Source: Phlegmacium glaucopus (taxonomy: Eukaryota > Basidiomycota > Agaricomycetes > Agaricales > Cortinariaceae). From it: a stretch of DNA of 64,000 nucleotides. The notes under the pieces were generated by a model. The model saw only the letters and a list, made by a program, of their open reading frames with translations, made no database searches and had not been told where the DNA came from. The position numbers and the translations under genes were made by a program. Location of the stretch: positions 338,077 to 402,076 of the forward strand of contig MU130622.1 of assembly GCA_015039465.1 (NCBI GenBank). The letters run 5' to 3'. Shown here one piece after another: positions 48,080 through 59,907 of this stretch (positions are counted from its first letter, which is position 1; each line of letters opens with the position of its first letter).

Positions 48080-49270
48080 ATGGACGATTTCAGCACAAAC
48101 CGCCATTCACTTCTGGGAATCAGGTTCGAGTTCGAAACACATCTACCATGCCGCCATCCAGATATATGGTTCAGTGACGGTAATATCGCTCTAGTGGCTG
48201 GCGACTTCTACTTCACAGTTCACCAAGGCGTCCTTTGTCGTCATTCAGAACTCCTTGCAGAGTTCATCAAAAAACTCAAGGTCGAAATCTTGCAACCTAG
48301 GTTAATAGATGGCCATCTCGTCCTTGTACTCAACGATCAACCGAAGGATCTGGCTCGTTTTCTCCTTGCACTTTATGATGGAGTGTACGTCCCTCAATCT
48401 TGCTAACGATATAGTTTTTCTTATATGAATGACTCATAGTTCTGGCTTGAAACACGACATCAAAGATTTCGACACGGTTTCGTCCCTCCTCAGAATGTCC
48501 ACCAAGTACGGCGTGGAGCATATTCGAAGAGATTTACTTCAAGGAATGTCCACTGTTTGGCCAAGGACCCTTAGATCATGGGATCTTCGCGAAGCGGAAG
48601 CTACAGATTCCTCCGGACTCTATAAACCTCGCTCTCTGTATCCGCATCCAATGTCAGTACGTCGTCCTCGTTTCTGTCAAATTTTTGAGTGACTAAGTAA
48701 TTTATTCATAGACTCGTCATCAATCTTGCCAAAGAGATAAATGCATCCGAACTGCTTCCTGCTGCGTTTTATGACCTTTCTCGTGGCTCTCCTAGTGAAA
48801 TCGCGACAGGTCATATACCTGCTGGGTCGATCGATCGGTCCGAAGTCCATCTCTTGGCTGACGACGAGCTTATGAGCGCCCTGAAAGGAAGAGAGCACAC
48901 TTCTCGTTTCTTATCGACATTCATAGTGAACGAACTAGAAGGCCGGGATTGCTCTGCAGGTGGCTGTATTTACCGGAATGAACAAGATCCTTTCCGTAAA
49001 CGAATCTGCCAGGCTACGTTTGAGGCAACTACATTCGAAATTTTGCGCGATGTGAATGGAGTTGTCTACCACCGAAGCTCAGACCCGTTGTTTGCTATGA
49101 TGGACGCCGATCTCATGCAGAATAGAAACGAACCGGGGAATGCAAGGCTTCACCATCGAGCTTGTGGGCCTTGTCGAATGGAATTCACTGCATCTGTGGA
49201 TCATGCTCGTGAAGACCTGTGGAGCAAGTTACCAGTTTGGTTCAATGTTGACCTTCCCTCTTGGCCTTGA
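48080..49270 (+). CDS. BTB/POZ domain protein
   Basis: Three exons: 48080 to a GTACGT donor near 48386, then to a GTCAGT donor near 48652, then to the TGA at 49270. The BTB fold is clear at residues about 28-110: RHPDIWFSDGNIALVAGD, then FTVHQGVLCRHSELLAEF. STKYGVEHIRRDLLQGM continues the helical part. Near the C-terminus several Cys and His residues are spaced like a metal site (CSAGGCIYRNE, HHRACGPCRME). This family is greatly expanded in Agaricomycetes. Members may bind cullin-3 or oligomerise; no specific role is known. Confidence 0.85.
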
Positions 49271-49533
49271 AACTTGTTAGAAGGCATAAACTATCGTGAC
49301 AGCATTTAAGCTTGTTTAAATCATTTTAAATGGAACTCTTTTCTTACATGGTTCGAGACTTCGAGTACTCTCATTAGGGTCCGCGTCGTTGAACATTGAA
49401 GTTTCGGCAAACGCTGACCAATTGCTTTGGTGTTGTGGGTGTTGCATTATACTTGTGTGCTACTAGAACATTATATAAGGTCGCTTTTTTAGCTCGCCTG
49501 TTTTGTCAACCCACCAACCACAGGTTTAGCCCA

Positions 49534-51809
49534 ATGCACATTATGTCTGAACCAGAAGAATCTTGTCATGGATTTGAGGCCATGATTGAAGATTTCTCTG
49601 ACTCTGAGACGCCTGGTAGATCTGCGACTATCGAAGCAACGCTTCCCGACTGGAAAGACAACGACTCGGATTCGGAATTGTACCTCTCCGACTCCGTAAT
49701 GAGTGAAGACTCTCAGTTAAATCTCAAACTAAGTGACCCAAAGCTGTGCTACCAACTTACCATCCGTCCTCTCTTTCGTGAACTAGTCCTTTACCCGTTG
49801 CTGTTCAGCATATCGAAGATATGGTCCTTTCCTTTCTTACACAACTTGCGATGCCGGGAGGATTCAAAGAAAACAAAGACTCTACGGAGGAGAGTGACCT
49901 CGAAAATGCGCATACATCCAGGGCGAAAAGACCTAAAATTGAAATACGCCTTGCTGATAGGAAAAAGATAGACAATCATGGGTAATTATCATCTACACTT
50001 GGAGAGTCTGCCTAATTAAAAAATACAAGTGTTTCCGCCGTCAGGTGCATTCGCTATCCCAAGAAAAGCAAACACGGAAGTGCAAAACCTCTAGGTTAGT
50101 CGTAATTATATGCGTCCTTCTATATGAAACTCAGCCCTTGAAACGAACGGCAGCGCAGTTGTTCAAAGTCTTGGATCTCGCTCACGAGGCGACGTTAAAC
50201 AACCTACCTGCGACCAAACGGTATCGTTCCTGTATAACTCTTTATACTACCCAGTAATTGATCTCGTCTCTTAGCGACATATTCTATCAAGATGTTGCCC
50301 TTTTCAAGACACAGAAGGTTGTTGATACAGTACGTCAATGGCTTAAAGCTTTTCAGTCTTTGGTTGACAAGCTGTGCATTAGCTTGTTGATGATCTAGCA
50401 GCAACATTTGAGCTCGAGCGTTCAGACTTGAATATCGTTAACTTCTATATTTTTTCCCGGGATCTGACGATATATCTAACGCATGATCATAGCGTTCTTC
50501 CTCCAAGGGACTAATATGTGGATCAGGCTTAACAATTACTCTAATATCGGGCGAATCATTGATCGGTCATGATACAGAGGTGAGGTCCATCTACTCAACT
50601 GCTTGGCGAGCGAGTATAACTAACCATATCAGGGTACACTTATACCGGCTGGAGAGGATATTGAATCTTTTAGCGTTGATGAGGACGTCGCGTGGATTCT
50701 CATCGTAGAGAAAGAGGTAGACTTCCTTCCCAAAATCATGACGAAGTTAGAATCATTTACCTCAAAATCTAGGCAGTGTTTCAGACCCTTTGCCGTCTGC
50801 AACTTACAAAACATGACCTGATGCCTGGTTCTGGTATCATCATAACGGTATAAGTCTTCCATGAAGAAGAAGGAATGATTAATGCTCACGACGTCATCCG
50901 CCAGGGAAAAGGATATCCTGATGTCGCCACCCGTCACATCGTAAAATCCCTGGCCGATGCACTCCCAAGAAGGTGCGGTACTTTGTGAAGCTGACGCAAG
51001 TAGCTTACAAAAAGATAACAGCGTACCTGTTTTGGGTATCGTTGACGCAGACCCTTATGGCCTGGATATTCTATCCGTTTACAAGTATGGTAGCAAAAGC
51101 ATGCAACATGAGAATGATAAGTTAGCAACTGCCAGGATCAAGTGGCTCGGTCTATGGGCCAGTGAGGTGGAGAGGTATAACCTTTGGATCATTTTTTATT
51201 ATGCTCCACTGAAGCCTTTCTGTTAGTTTTGGAATCGAGAAAGATGGTTTACTTCCAATTACAAAACACGATGAAAAAAAGGTAGTTTATGACCAGCGCA
51301 TCAATTGGAGACAATTGAAACTTGGCTTATAGGCTTTAACGATGCTTCAGAAAAATGCACGTCTACCCCCAAGATGGAAGTAAGTTTTTATCCTTTTTCA
51401 TCGTTGACCCTTGGCATAAAGATTCAACACTCCTGCGTTTAGAAAGGAGCTCCAATATATCCTTCACAGCCGACACAAAGCTGAAATTGAAATACTGTCC
51501 AGCAAACAGTCTCACAGCCACGAACCCTTCTCTGGGATATCCTGTTCAACAAACTCTTGCCGTGACGATTCTATGATGTGGGACCAAGAAAACATTTGTG
51601 ATTACGACGGGCCTGACGCGAGTGGGCATACTTCGCCGTCCTACAACCCAGCTTTATTGAACAGCCCTACGTCAGCGCACCTTACTTCGATAGCTTCTTC
51701 GTCGAGCTCTTCGTTTAAGCCTCGACACAGGCCACATGTGCTCTTAGTGCGGTATTTGAGTTTGAAGGTTACGAATTGTGTTATGTTAGCTAGACGCCAT
51801 GGTGAATAA
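49534..51809 (+). CDS. SPO11: Meiotic double-strand-break nuclease Spo11 (topoisomerase VI A-like)
   Basis: A multi-exon gene of about 450 residues. The catalytic winged-helix has AKPLAQLFKVLDLAHEA and KRDIFYQDVALFKTQKVVD, where the Tyr would attack DNA. The Toprim domain has the metal ligand Glu in VAWILIVEKEAVF, the GKGYPDVATRHIVKSLAD segment, and D-x-D in VLGIVDADPYGLDIL. KYGSKSMQHENDKLATARIK and IKWLGLWASEV are also typical. Spo11 makes the DNA breaks that start meiotic recombination. Two in-frame ATGs (49534 and 49543) are possible starts. The last exon runs past the conserved EIEILSS for about 100 residues into a Ser-rich tail. Confidence 0.93.
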
Positions 51810-51911
51810 AAGATTAATGTAGTTAGTGTCCTTCTCATCACCTATACGTATTAAATAATAAGAAAACGGGGTAAGTATGGATATATGTATGTAAGCTCAC
51901 ACATTCTACTG

Positions 51912-53056
51912 TTAACCAAAGTATTGTGGTGGAGGATCATCACTGATAATGCGACTTTGATCGGAAATATCTCCCTTCTGGTCAGCTTCTAGCGTCTTTT
52001 GATATGCAGCCATGTCACGGTGAAGAGGTGAAAGTTGAGTAGATTCCGCTAAGACCGCCTTTTCTGGCGGAGGAATTGTAAGTGATAACGAAGGTTGCAT
52101 GTCGTAGGGAGATGGTAGCGCCGGGTCACTTGGCGCGTGAGAACTACCATCAGAGTGGCTAGTTGATACTGTGCGGCGACAAGAGCTAGTTGTATCTTGT
52201 GAAGGTTGAAGTACAGAAGCAGAAAAGAGTGGTGACAACGAAGATTGAGTGTTATTACCAGGTGAGGCGTTGAAAAACTGCAGGGGTACTGGATGATATG
52301 CAAGTGGGCTCGATGAAATCAATAATGGACCATTCTGAGTTTGGGACATTTCCGTTTGAGGTGGTTGGTCGTTAAGATAAACCGAATAACCTCGAGGTTG
52401 TTTGCGCAATTTGCGAGCTCGTCTGAGGTAATAGGCAAGAATCATCAAGGCTAAGCCTACCGCAATCACTGGTGGGGGGAGCGGAACACGAGACGTTATC
52501 ATTACGGTTTTTTTTTGGAAATTAGAAAAATATTGAACATACCCGAACCCAAAACCGCACCGACGATTGTACCAATGTGTCGTGCTTCGGCCAGACGAAT
52601 CTGAGACTCCGATATGGATGCAGGAAACGGAGATCTTGAACTACTTGATGAAGAACTTGTGATACTTGGTGAAGAGCTTGTGATATTTGGTGGAGAGCTT
52701 GTGATACTTGGTGGAGAGCTTGTGCTACTTTGCAGAGAGCTGCTGGTAGTATGACTGAAACTAGGGCTGTTTGTTGTCTGAGGTACTGGCAAGGGCGTAG
52801 GTGTCGTCGAAACATGGCTTGGGGTGCTGCTGGAAGAGCTGTCGTCACCACCACCACCGCCACCACCGCCGCCCCCGCCCCCACGACGGCGACTTAACCT
52901 TTTCAAAGTGTCAGACACAACTAACATGAAAAGAGAGGTAATGTATTACTCTGTAATTTGTGCTCCATCCACGCCGTCGTACATCAAAAGTAGGGATATA
53001 AAAATGAGTGTACGGGAAGATAGACCAGCAAAGGACATGACGGTGGTCGTGGACAT
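51912..53056 (-). CDS. Wsc/Mid2-like single-span surface protein
   Basis: Three exons from ATG 53056. The N-terminus is a signal peptide (TLIFISLLLMYDGVDGA). After a GTAATA..GAAAAG intron come SRRR and 12 glycines in a row (microsatellite at about 52850-52885). Then comes a Ser/Thr/Pro-rich stem of about 90 residues with SPPSITSS-type repeats. The last intron splits the membrane span (HIGTIVGAVLGS-VIAVGLALMILAYYL), followed by basic RRARKLRK and a cytoplasmic tail of about 150 residues. This architecture is that of cell-wall integrity sensors or mucin-like proteins. No cysteine-rich WSC domain is present, so the sensor role is only an inference. Confidence 0.75.
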
Positions 53057-53491
53057 GGAGAGAGAGACGGTGTGAAGTTTTTCAGGTGTGAATCAGTACC
53101 GAAATTGTGCAAAGATAATCCTCGTGAGATTCCGAGGGCCAAACCAGAATTTGGGAGCCTAATCTCTGCGAACTGCGGACCAAGGGAAAATGATATCAGA
53201 CCTATCTGAAAAATGTGTGAGCTAGAACTGTCAGAAGCAAGGTCTATATTTATATGCAATGTTCATCCTCGGTCCTCGTTCACAAGCGGTTGGAGCCTAC
53301 TGGTGCCCCGACTGCCGGTGCCTAAATTTGCAATAGCCGGGGTGTCTCGAGTGGTGCACGTCCACGATAATGCCAGATCAAAATGATTAGAAACAGCCGA
53401 GTGATTTGAAGCCTGTACACAATCGGGCAAGTTCTTCCAAGTGCAAAATGCTGTAGAATTATTGCAGATGTCTGTATCACATTCATAGATG
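53057..53491. other. Intergenic
   Basis: The promoter side of the surface-protein gene, with a possible TATA-like TATATTTATA near 53246-53255, and the 3' flank of the TAPT1 gene. No gene is seen. Confidence 0.5.
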
Positions 53492-55967
53492 TTACCAGAT
53501 TCGCTTGACCATTGTATATCTTGTTAGATCCTCGAGTTTCACCCTTCCTTTCTTTTTGCCATTATCACCCGGCTTATTCTCTCCGATCTCAGCGGTATGT
53601 GGTACATCGTCTCGATCGCTGTCCAATAGCGTTTTAAGTTGTCGGTTGTAAAGCTGTGGGCAAAATTGTTTTAGAATTACGAGGAACCCACAATAGTGAA
53701 CTATAATTCGCACCTGTTCTTCCTTCCCTTCGCCAATGGGATCTCTACCAAAATCGTTGACGGCGTCCGCTGCCTGCCTTGCTTCCATTCCATATCGCCG
53801 ACGTGTTGCATAGCCCACCAGATTGACGCCTATTATCACCTTAATGACGACAAAGCTTTGAATATCCACATCAGTATTGAATCCATGCCATTAAAAGGAT
53901 ACACTACCAAAGCCAAAACAAGACACCCATTGCTGCCCACGTCATGTAGTGCATAATTTCTGCATTGCTAAGAGACTGAAAGGTCCAAGTCCAAGGGGAG
54001 GTGAAATCTGAGCTGGCCGAGAACATAAGCCCTATCGATTGGGACCCTACAAGGATAAAAAGCGCCGCCAATGGCAGGGATGCAAAGCCCAATCGGCGAG
54101 CAACCAATGGTGACTGATCAACGTATGTATGCTTCGAAGTTTACAAATTAGATGGTTAAGGGAGTAAAATGGTTGGACTCACTTTTCGTGCTCTACGTCT
54201 CCCAAAAGCGCTGCCGCTTGCAAGATCTTGGCAAAGTACATCAGTATACCGCTCATAAACCGACGGTCGAATATGGTTGAATTTGGTTATGAAAGCATGT
54301 TTGAGCCAATCTACGAGCATCTCGGAAATCATCACTGTGAGCACAGGCTACAATTGCAGGTAACTTTCAGTAGAGGAAACTTTGAATCACAGAGGCAAGA
54401 GCCCTACATAGGATATTGTCCAAATCACGTTATTCCCTCTGAACCATCCAAAGCTTTTCGGGAGGACAACGCCTTCTGTCAAGTCAAATTCCGTTCCGCT
54501 CAGTTCAATGAGATTGCGGAATGCAACGACGACAAGCATGAGAGCGAGCGTAAATCGCTCAACAATATCTGTTTAAGCAAAAAATTAATCAGTAGTGGAG
54601 TAGACGGACAACGATAAAGGTATTACCAGCACACGTTATCTGAAAGAGATTGTCTTTCTCGAATTTCTTGAAAACGCTCCCTTTAATTTCAACAAATTGA
54701 TTGGACACCAAAAGGGTGAGCAGAGCGTGATCATAGGAGTTTATGGCAACATTGAGCGAAATTAGTTGATAAACCATCACAAGAGCGTGGGCCACTGATT
54801 ATGACCCTTCAATATGACTTCATGGCGGAAAGGAGAGACGAACCAACCGTTATAAGCCAATGCCAAGAAAAAGAATAGGAATGGACGAAAAGTATGCGTT
54901 GTCACAGGCATTCGATGAGATAAAGGCTCTAAAGTAGAACGCGAGAACAGGGAGTCTAAAATGTCTTGCCCAATGGAAGCACAAAGTCGATCACCAATCT
55001 AGGAAAAGAAAGCTTAAAATGTGGGTTTCTGATCCAAATGAATCTGAACAAGCGACATCAACTTACCTCCAGAGCATTGAAGATGACGTAGAGTTTAATT
55101 GTGTCCTGACCTCGTATTGTATGATAGATCTTGCTTGCGTCTGTGAGTGGGTTGAGGATCAGAAGGGAGATCACCAGTAATAATGCCCTTAAGAGATCAG
55201 CTTTTTGCGATGGAGGAAGGGGTGGGGGAGATCGACGGAAAATGTTGGAGACAAATCGAAAGAGCGCTAAGACAAAGCGTATGGGAAGGATCGTAAAAGT
55301 GTATAGGAAAGAGTCGAAGCACAAAATGAATCCAAAGCCTATTATCTTGTAGAGGGTTTATGAGGCTATTTAAGTGTGTAACATGGACTGTGGTGCACAC
55401 CTTTTCCATTGCCAGAGGCATGTTTAAGAAATTGCTTACACGTTCCCATTTTAACTCCTGGTGAGAGTCAAAGTCTGTGGCTAATAGTTCCTCTCGTAGA
55501 TAATCCCACAATGAGAAAGGCGGACCAGGGTGAGGTTCTTGCGGCTGAACATTTGCATAGCTTTGAGAAATTGGTGAAATGGATGCAGGAGGCGTAAATG
55601 GACGCGAGCGTAGTATTGGCGTGGGTGGCAAAGAGGCGTAAGCGGTTGGTAAGGGTCTCTCATCAAATATAAGTGGCTTTGGGGAGCTTGAGCGTCCTCG
55701 TGAGCGTCCCCGCGAAAGACTCAAGGATTGTGTCTCTTCGAAATCTGCACCGTGTTTTGTGCAGCGACGACCTACACGATGAAAGATGTATCCCGTTGAG
55801 GTCGCTGGAGTAGGGCTCAATGAGAATTTCCTGCTAGTACGTATTGTTGGAAAGGGTGCCGATGTTAACGACCTTGGTGAGGTCGAAGATAACCAACCAA
55901 CTTCACCAAGGGATGAAGGCCGCCTCAATTTGCGAGTGCGTCTGGAAGAAAATGCTGTCACAGTCAT
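53492..55967 (-). CDS. TAPT1/Emp65 family multi-span membrane protein
   Basis: A multi-exon gene of about 700 residues, with stop at 53492. The first true ATG is at 55967 (MTVTAFSSRRTRK); an upstream open codon is TTG. The N-terminal about 170 residues are disordered and rich in Arg/Ser/Pro. The family core follows: LWDYLREELLATDFDSHQEL, LKWERVSNFLNMPLAMEK, SFLYTFTILPIRFVLALFRF, LRALLLVISLLIL, then ISLNVAINSYDHALLTLLVS and EIKGSVFKKFEKDNLFQI. VLTVMISEMLVDWLKHAFIT and KFNHIRPSVYERYTDVL complete it. Relatives sit in the ER and act in membrane-protein quality control or ciliogenesis. The fungal role is inferred to be ER-related. Confidence 0.9.
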
Positions 55968-56051
55968 GGCACTCTGGGATACCAAGAGTTACAATGTATT
56001 CTCGATAAGTCTCTCAACAAGCCAAGGAGACGCTTATCTAAGCAAGCAGAG

Positions 56052-56225
56052 ATGCCAGGGACGGATCAAAAACCCATCCCTCAAACGAATATAGATAACT
56101 TTTTATATATGGAATTCGAAACCGAGAAGAAAAGAAGATCTTCGAAGAATGTAAGCGCACCGGCGAGAAAGAGAGTTGATAGTGATAACTCAAGTGCAAT
56201 CTCAGATTCTCAGTGCAACATTTGA
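56052..56225 (+). CDS. Possible small basic protein or first exon, unrecognised
   Basis: ATG at 56052 opens 57 codons with IPQTNIDNFLYMEFE, KKRRSSKNVSAPARKR and SDNSSAISDSQ. After its stop, the next frame continues for 28 more protein-like codons (ATFDIFQRYVPTTEE to RRQGH). Either an intron (a GTAAGC donor sits near 56148) or a one-base shift would join them. It starts 84 bp from the divergent TAPT1 start. QTNIDNFLY partly resembles a PCNA-binding box, but the second aromatic is displaced. Confidence 0.28.
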   Translation: MPGTDQKPIPQTNIDNFLYMEFETEKKRRSSKNVSAPARKRVDSDNSSAISDSQCNI

Positions 56226-56387
56226 TATATTTCAACGATATGTACCAACTACTGAGGAAGCATTGAGGAGAAAAAGTGTAGCAAGACGTCAAGGACATTG
56301 AGAGGTGCGTAATGAGTGTGGGGATTGTACAGATTGGGATAACCGTTCGGATAATTTTGAATGAAAAGACAGAATGATTTAAGAACG

Positions 56388-57287
56388 CTAGGCCGATTTG
56401 TACGAGCGGGAAAGGGGAGCACTGCTGAGATTTTGAGAGTGGGGGGCGGCCTGGCTGGTGGGGACAAACTCAGCGGCGCTTGCATTCATTTTCCGGGGCA
56501 TGACGTTGCGCCCACAGTGGGGACTAGAGGTAAGTGGGGTCTTCATTATAGAGCTAGAAGAAGTATCAGAAGGCATGCGGGAGTCAGATCTCCCTGGACG
56601 AGTCACGAAGACGCGGCGTGCCGGACCATTCTTGAGGCAACCATTGGGGCCAAGGCTTTCTGTCGGGATATTAGAATCCTTCCTGGTCATCTGGCCATCG
56701 CCCTTTGGCCCGTCGCGGAAGAGAGTAGTGCTGGCCCAGGCATGGAGTGGAACCGGTTTAGGATAATGACGAAATGAAGTGGTGCCCTGATTTGCGTCCA
56801 AGGACTGCTTTCCAAAGGCTGGATTGGGGGGGAGATTATTATACATATCATGTAAACGTAAAGGAGACGCACTCTTTAGCCCGCGAGGTATATCAATCGG
56901 GGGGGCAGGGAACTGTTCGAGAATATCCACGCGAGATGATTTGTGGCTTACACTTACAGTATAGAAGTGTTTCTCCACAACGGGGTCAAAGGCAGGGTGC
57001 TGGAGAGATGCACAGGGACGACCCTGGGAATCCATCACCAACCGAACGTCGGAGGCGTTCAGGCGGTGGTGCTTGCCCCTATAAACAGGTCCGGATCCAG
57101 TATGGAGTGGCATGGATTGCGAATGCCTCGGCTTCTTGCGAAGCTTCCTTGGTGCGGACACGACTTGGTCAGTCAAGGTGGCAGACGATCTAATTAATAG
57201 AGACATGAAGTGAATCGAGCAGTGTGATCGTGAACAGACATACTTATTGGTAAAAAATAATAATCGGAGTCTGCGAAAGATTTCCAT
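56388..57287 (-). CDS. Hypothetical basic, low-complexity protein
   Basis: One long frame (299 codons) from ATG 57287 to the stop at 56388. A probable intron joins FFTN to KSSATLTDQVVSAPRKLRKK using GTATGT and AATTAG sites, leaving about 280 residues. The protein is rich in Ser, Pro and Arg, with no membrane span after splicing and no motif I recognise. No neighbour suggests a role. Confidence 0.5.
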   Translation of the reverse strand: MEIFRRLRLLFFTNKYVCSRSHCSIHFMSLLIRSSATLTDQVVSAPRKLRKKPRHSQSMPLHTGSGPVYRGKHHRLNASDVRLVMDSQGRPCASLQHPAFDPVVEKHFYTVSVSHKSSRVDILEQFPAPPIDIPRGLKSASPLRLHDMYNNLPPNPAFGKQSLDANQGTTSFRHYPKPVPLHAWASTTLFRDGPKGDGQMTRKDSNIPTESLGPNGCLKNGPARRVFVTRPGRSDSRMPSDTSSSSIMKTPLTSSPHCGRNVMPRKMNASAAEFVPTSQAAPHSQNLSSAPLSRSYKSA

Positions 57288-58774
57288 TTGTTAATGAAAG
57301 AATTGAAGGATAGGCGCAAGGAGCAGCGGTCAACGCTAGAGGACGAATGTAGAGCGTAGATGCGAACAGAGACAGTATACTGGTGGTGCTCGGCAGTTAA
57401 CTATAATTTATATGATGCAAAAATAAGGCCACAACAGGCTGGGTGGCCAGTGGCACCATTGTTGCAGAGGGAGGACATGGATACGGAATTGCAGTCCAAA
57501 TGTTGATGGGCCAGATCCGGAAAGTCGAGGAAAGGCCGCGTAGCTATTCACCATACCATTCAATTAAATTCCACCTCTGCACACAAAAAAGGCGTATTTC
57601 CAAGTTAACTGTGACCTGAGACGGATAGAATCTTGGGCGGCCTGTGGCCTCTATCCTCGCGAATTATAGTGTCTATCTGCGACGATTGTCGATAGGGACC
57701 AGACATGTGTTATAACATTCTGGCGTATTAGAAGGTCCATAATATCGCATCATTCTCGAATTGAAAGGGATATCTAAAGCTGTTCATGGCTATAAGTCAA
57801 AAACAGATAAGAACGAATACACGGCTCATGAGTAGACCATACCATGCCACAAGTAATACTCTCACTAAAGTATGCCACGAATGCAAAGAATTCAGGTCAC
57901 AGAGCTACGAGATGGTAGCGTGAAGGGCTTCAGCATTCCTCGGAATAACTGAAAAGGGGATTTCCGGTGGCTCGAAAGCACGTACAGGGTCAAACATACA
58001 ATACGAGGAAAAAAATAATTCTGCAATTCTGCGAGCCTACATACAGAATACTGGGTCAGAAATCAAGACGATTACCAACCTAAAGGATGAGCATCACCTT
58101 GAAGGAATGAATCCAGGTCAAAATTTCCGGCCAATGGTCAAGGTCAAACAGGACAGGTTACACAAGTATAACCGCTCCAGAAACATCATAAGCCGTTCAA
58201 TTGACTGGACAAGAATTTGCTGTAGGTTATGTTTGGGTTATGTAGTAAGCAAGTTTCCCTTGAAAGTGATGAGCAAGGTGATGAGATTCAGACCGCACTA
58301 TGCCAATTCGTCAGCAACAGCCTGAAATGTAGTCGTTCCAGGCAAGTTGGATGGAGGTTTGGTATGTTTACCGTATGTAGGGTTAGGTCAGGTGACTGGA
58401 TTGGAGTCAGATTATTGGACGTCGGCACTCGGCAGACTGGATCAGTGGTATTGAGCTAAAAGATATGATTGTAGATTTACTCAGAAGATCCGGAGGAGAT
58501 CGTAAACGGGGGTGGATAGCCCGGGATATAGGTAGTGAGCACGATGGGAGAGGGAGAGTGCGTGGTCCAATTCTCCAAAAGAAGGGGGCAAAGGAAGGGC
58601 AAAGCAAGATGTTACAAGAGACGAATGGTGGGGAGGGAAGAAAAGTCCTGATAAAAGGCTTCTGAATACTATGTAGAACGCAAAAAAGTTGTCCATGGGG
58701 GAAGGGTGGGCAGGAGAGGAAATACCAGTCGTTGAACATCGAACCAGCCATTGTTCATCTTCTGTATCCAGAAT
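57288..58774. other. Intergenic, no recognisable gene
   Basis: About 1.5 kb. Short frames at 58107-58459 (plus) and 58407-58751 (minus) lack family features. It probably holds the promoter of the 57287 gene and decayed sequence beside the tetraspanin pseudogene. Confidence 0.45.
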
Positions 58775-59735
58775 CTAAAAAGCTCTGGGTGTGCCCATAT
58801 ATTTAGTTTTGAGAGGATCCATAGGAATATCGTGTTGAGGAGAATCGAGAGGAGTGGATGCGTTGATGGTATTATTACCAGATACTGACTCTGAAGGTGT
58901 ACCTTTGAGGATATTGCTTGCGATATCGGCTCCATATATGATATTGTTCTGCAAGTTGGCTAGGTGCGGTGATTAGATTGAGAACTTCAATGGAAAAGAA
59001 TGAGAAGAAGAGCAAACGTACTTGGCATAGTTATCCATAATCGCGGCCATCGTGTTTATATCGAGTCGATAAGTCTCTGGCATCATTCCCTTCCCAAACC
59101 TATACGTGATATGATTCGAACACAACAATACAGCCACCATAACCAAAATCTGCACCGGCACCAGCGAAAATACCCTTTAATCCAAAGGGCCAACAACTTC
59201 CTCTCAAAAACCAGATAGGGACTCTTACATCCTGGTAAAATACTTCTCGCATAACATATTTGACTGGTGGTAGCTTCGAATGGACTGAATTAACCACAGT
59301 ATTGTAGTTGGTTTTGAATTCGCAATCGATCATTTGTGTCGGGTGTACGGGACCATTGTGCGTTAATTTTACCTTCGAGGTTGAATGTACGGCGTTTATA
59401 GGTCACGTAACCTGGAGCGACGAGGAAGGCGAATGATATCCATGTGAGGAAGGTGTAACATGCTAGGAAACTATGATTGTTGAGGAGACCACATCACAAG
59501 TCGATGAGGGAGGTGAAGACGCCGCTGCAAACCGCTACTTGATAGGATTAGTTCGGGCATGTTCCCCGTATGACATTTGCGTTTTGCCAGACATCGAACT
59601 ATGTTAGGAGGCGCCGATGGAGAAGAACATGAGCTAGCATAGAGTGAGTAGTGGAAAATCACAGAAGTAAGGGAATACATACCAAAAAGTTGGTCACAAG
59701 GAGAATCCATTTGAACCTGTTCCATTTTAACCTTC
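58775..59735 (-). pseudogene. Fungal tetraspanin pseudogene
   Basis: The family order is clear: KWNRFKWILLVTNFLLMFFS (span 1), CGLLNNHSFL and ACYTFLTWISFAFLVAPGYV, TYKRRTFNLEGKINAQWSR, then LRIQNQLQYCG and FSPFEATTSQICYARSILPG (the Cys-rich loop). VFSLVPVQILVMVAVLLCSN (span 4), MMPETYRLDINTMAAIMDNY and a tail ending KTKYMGTPRAF (stop 58775-58777) complete it. It is broken. A TAA at 59290-59292 replaces the residue after QYCG. The frame slips at about 59171-59182 before VFSLVP. Several stops lie in 59500-59640, and no start ATG is in frame. Fungal tetraspanins act in appressorium and hyphal growth. Confidence 0.85.
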
Positions 59736-59907
59736 CTTTGCCGTGAGGCGAGCGAGTTTTCTAACGAATTGGAAAAAAATCGTCATAAGTGATAGGGTCA
59801 AGGTGAAGACAAAAAGCAATGAAACGTTGTCCCGAGAGAGTCTCAGTGTAAGGGACGTGTTTGTTGATACAGATCATCAAAATGGGCAAAGCGTCGACCT
59901 GTATTCC

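Noticed and set aside
55968..55985. Upstream start for the TAPT1 gene and other starts read as Met
   Set aside because: The codon at 55985 is TTG, not ATG. The same holds near 6098 and 40148. Nuclear fungal genes were therefore started at the first ATG in frame.
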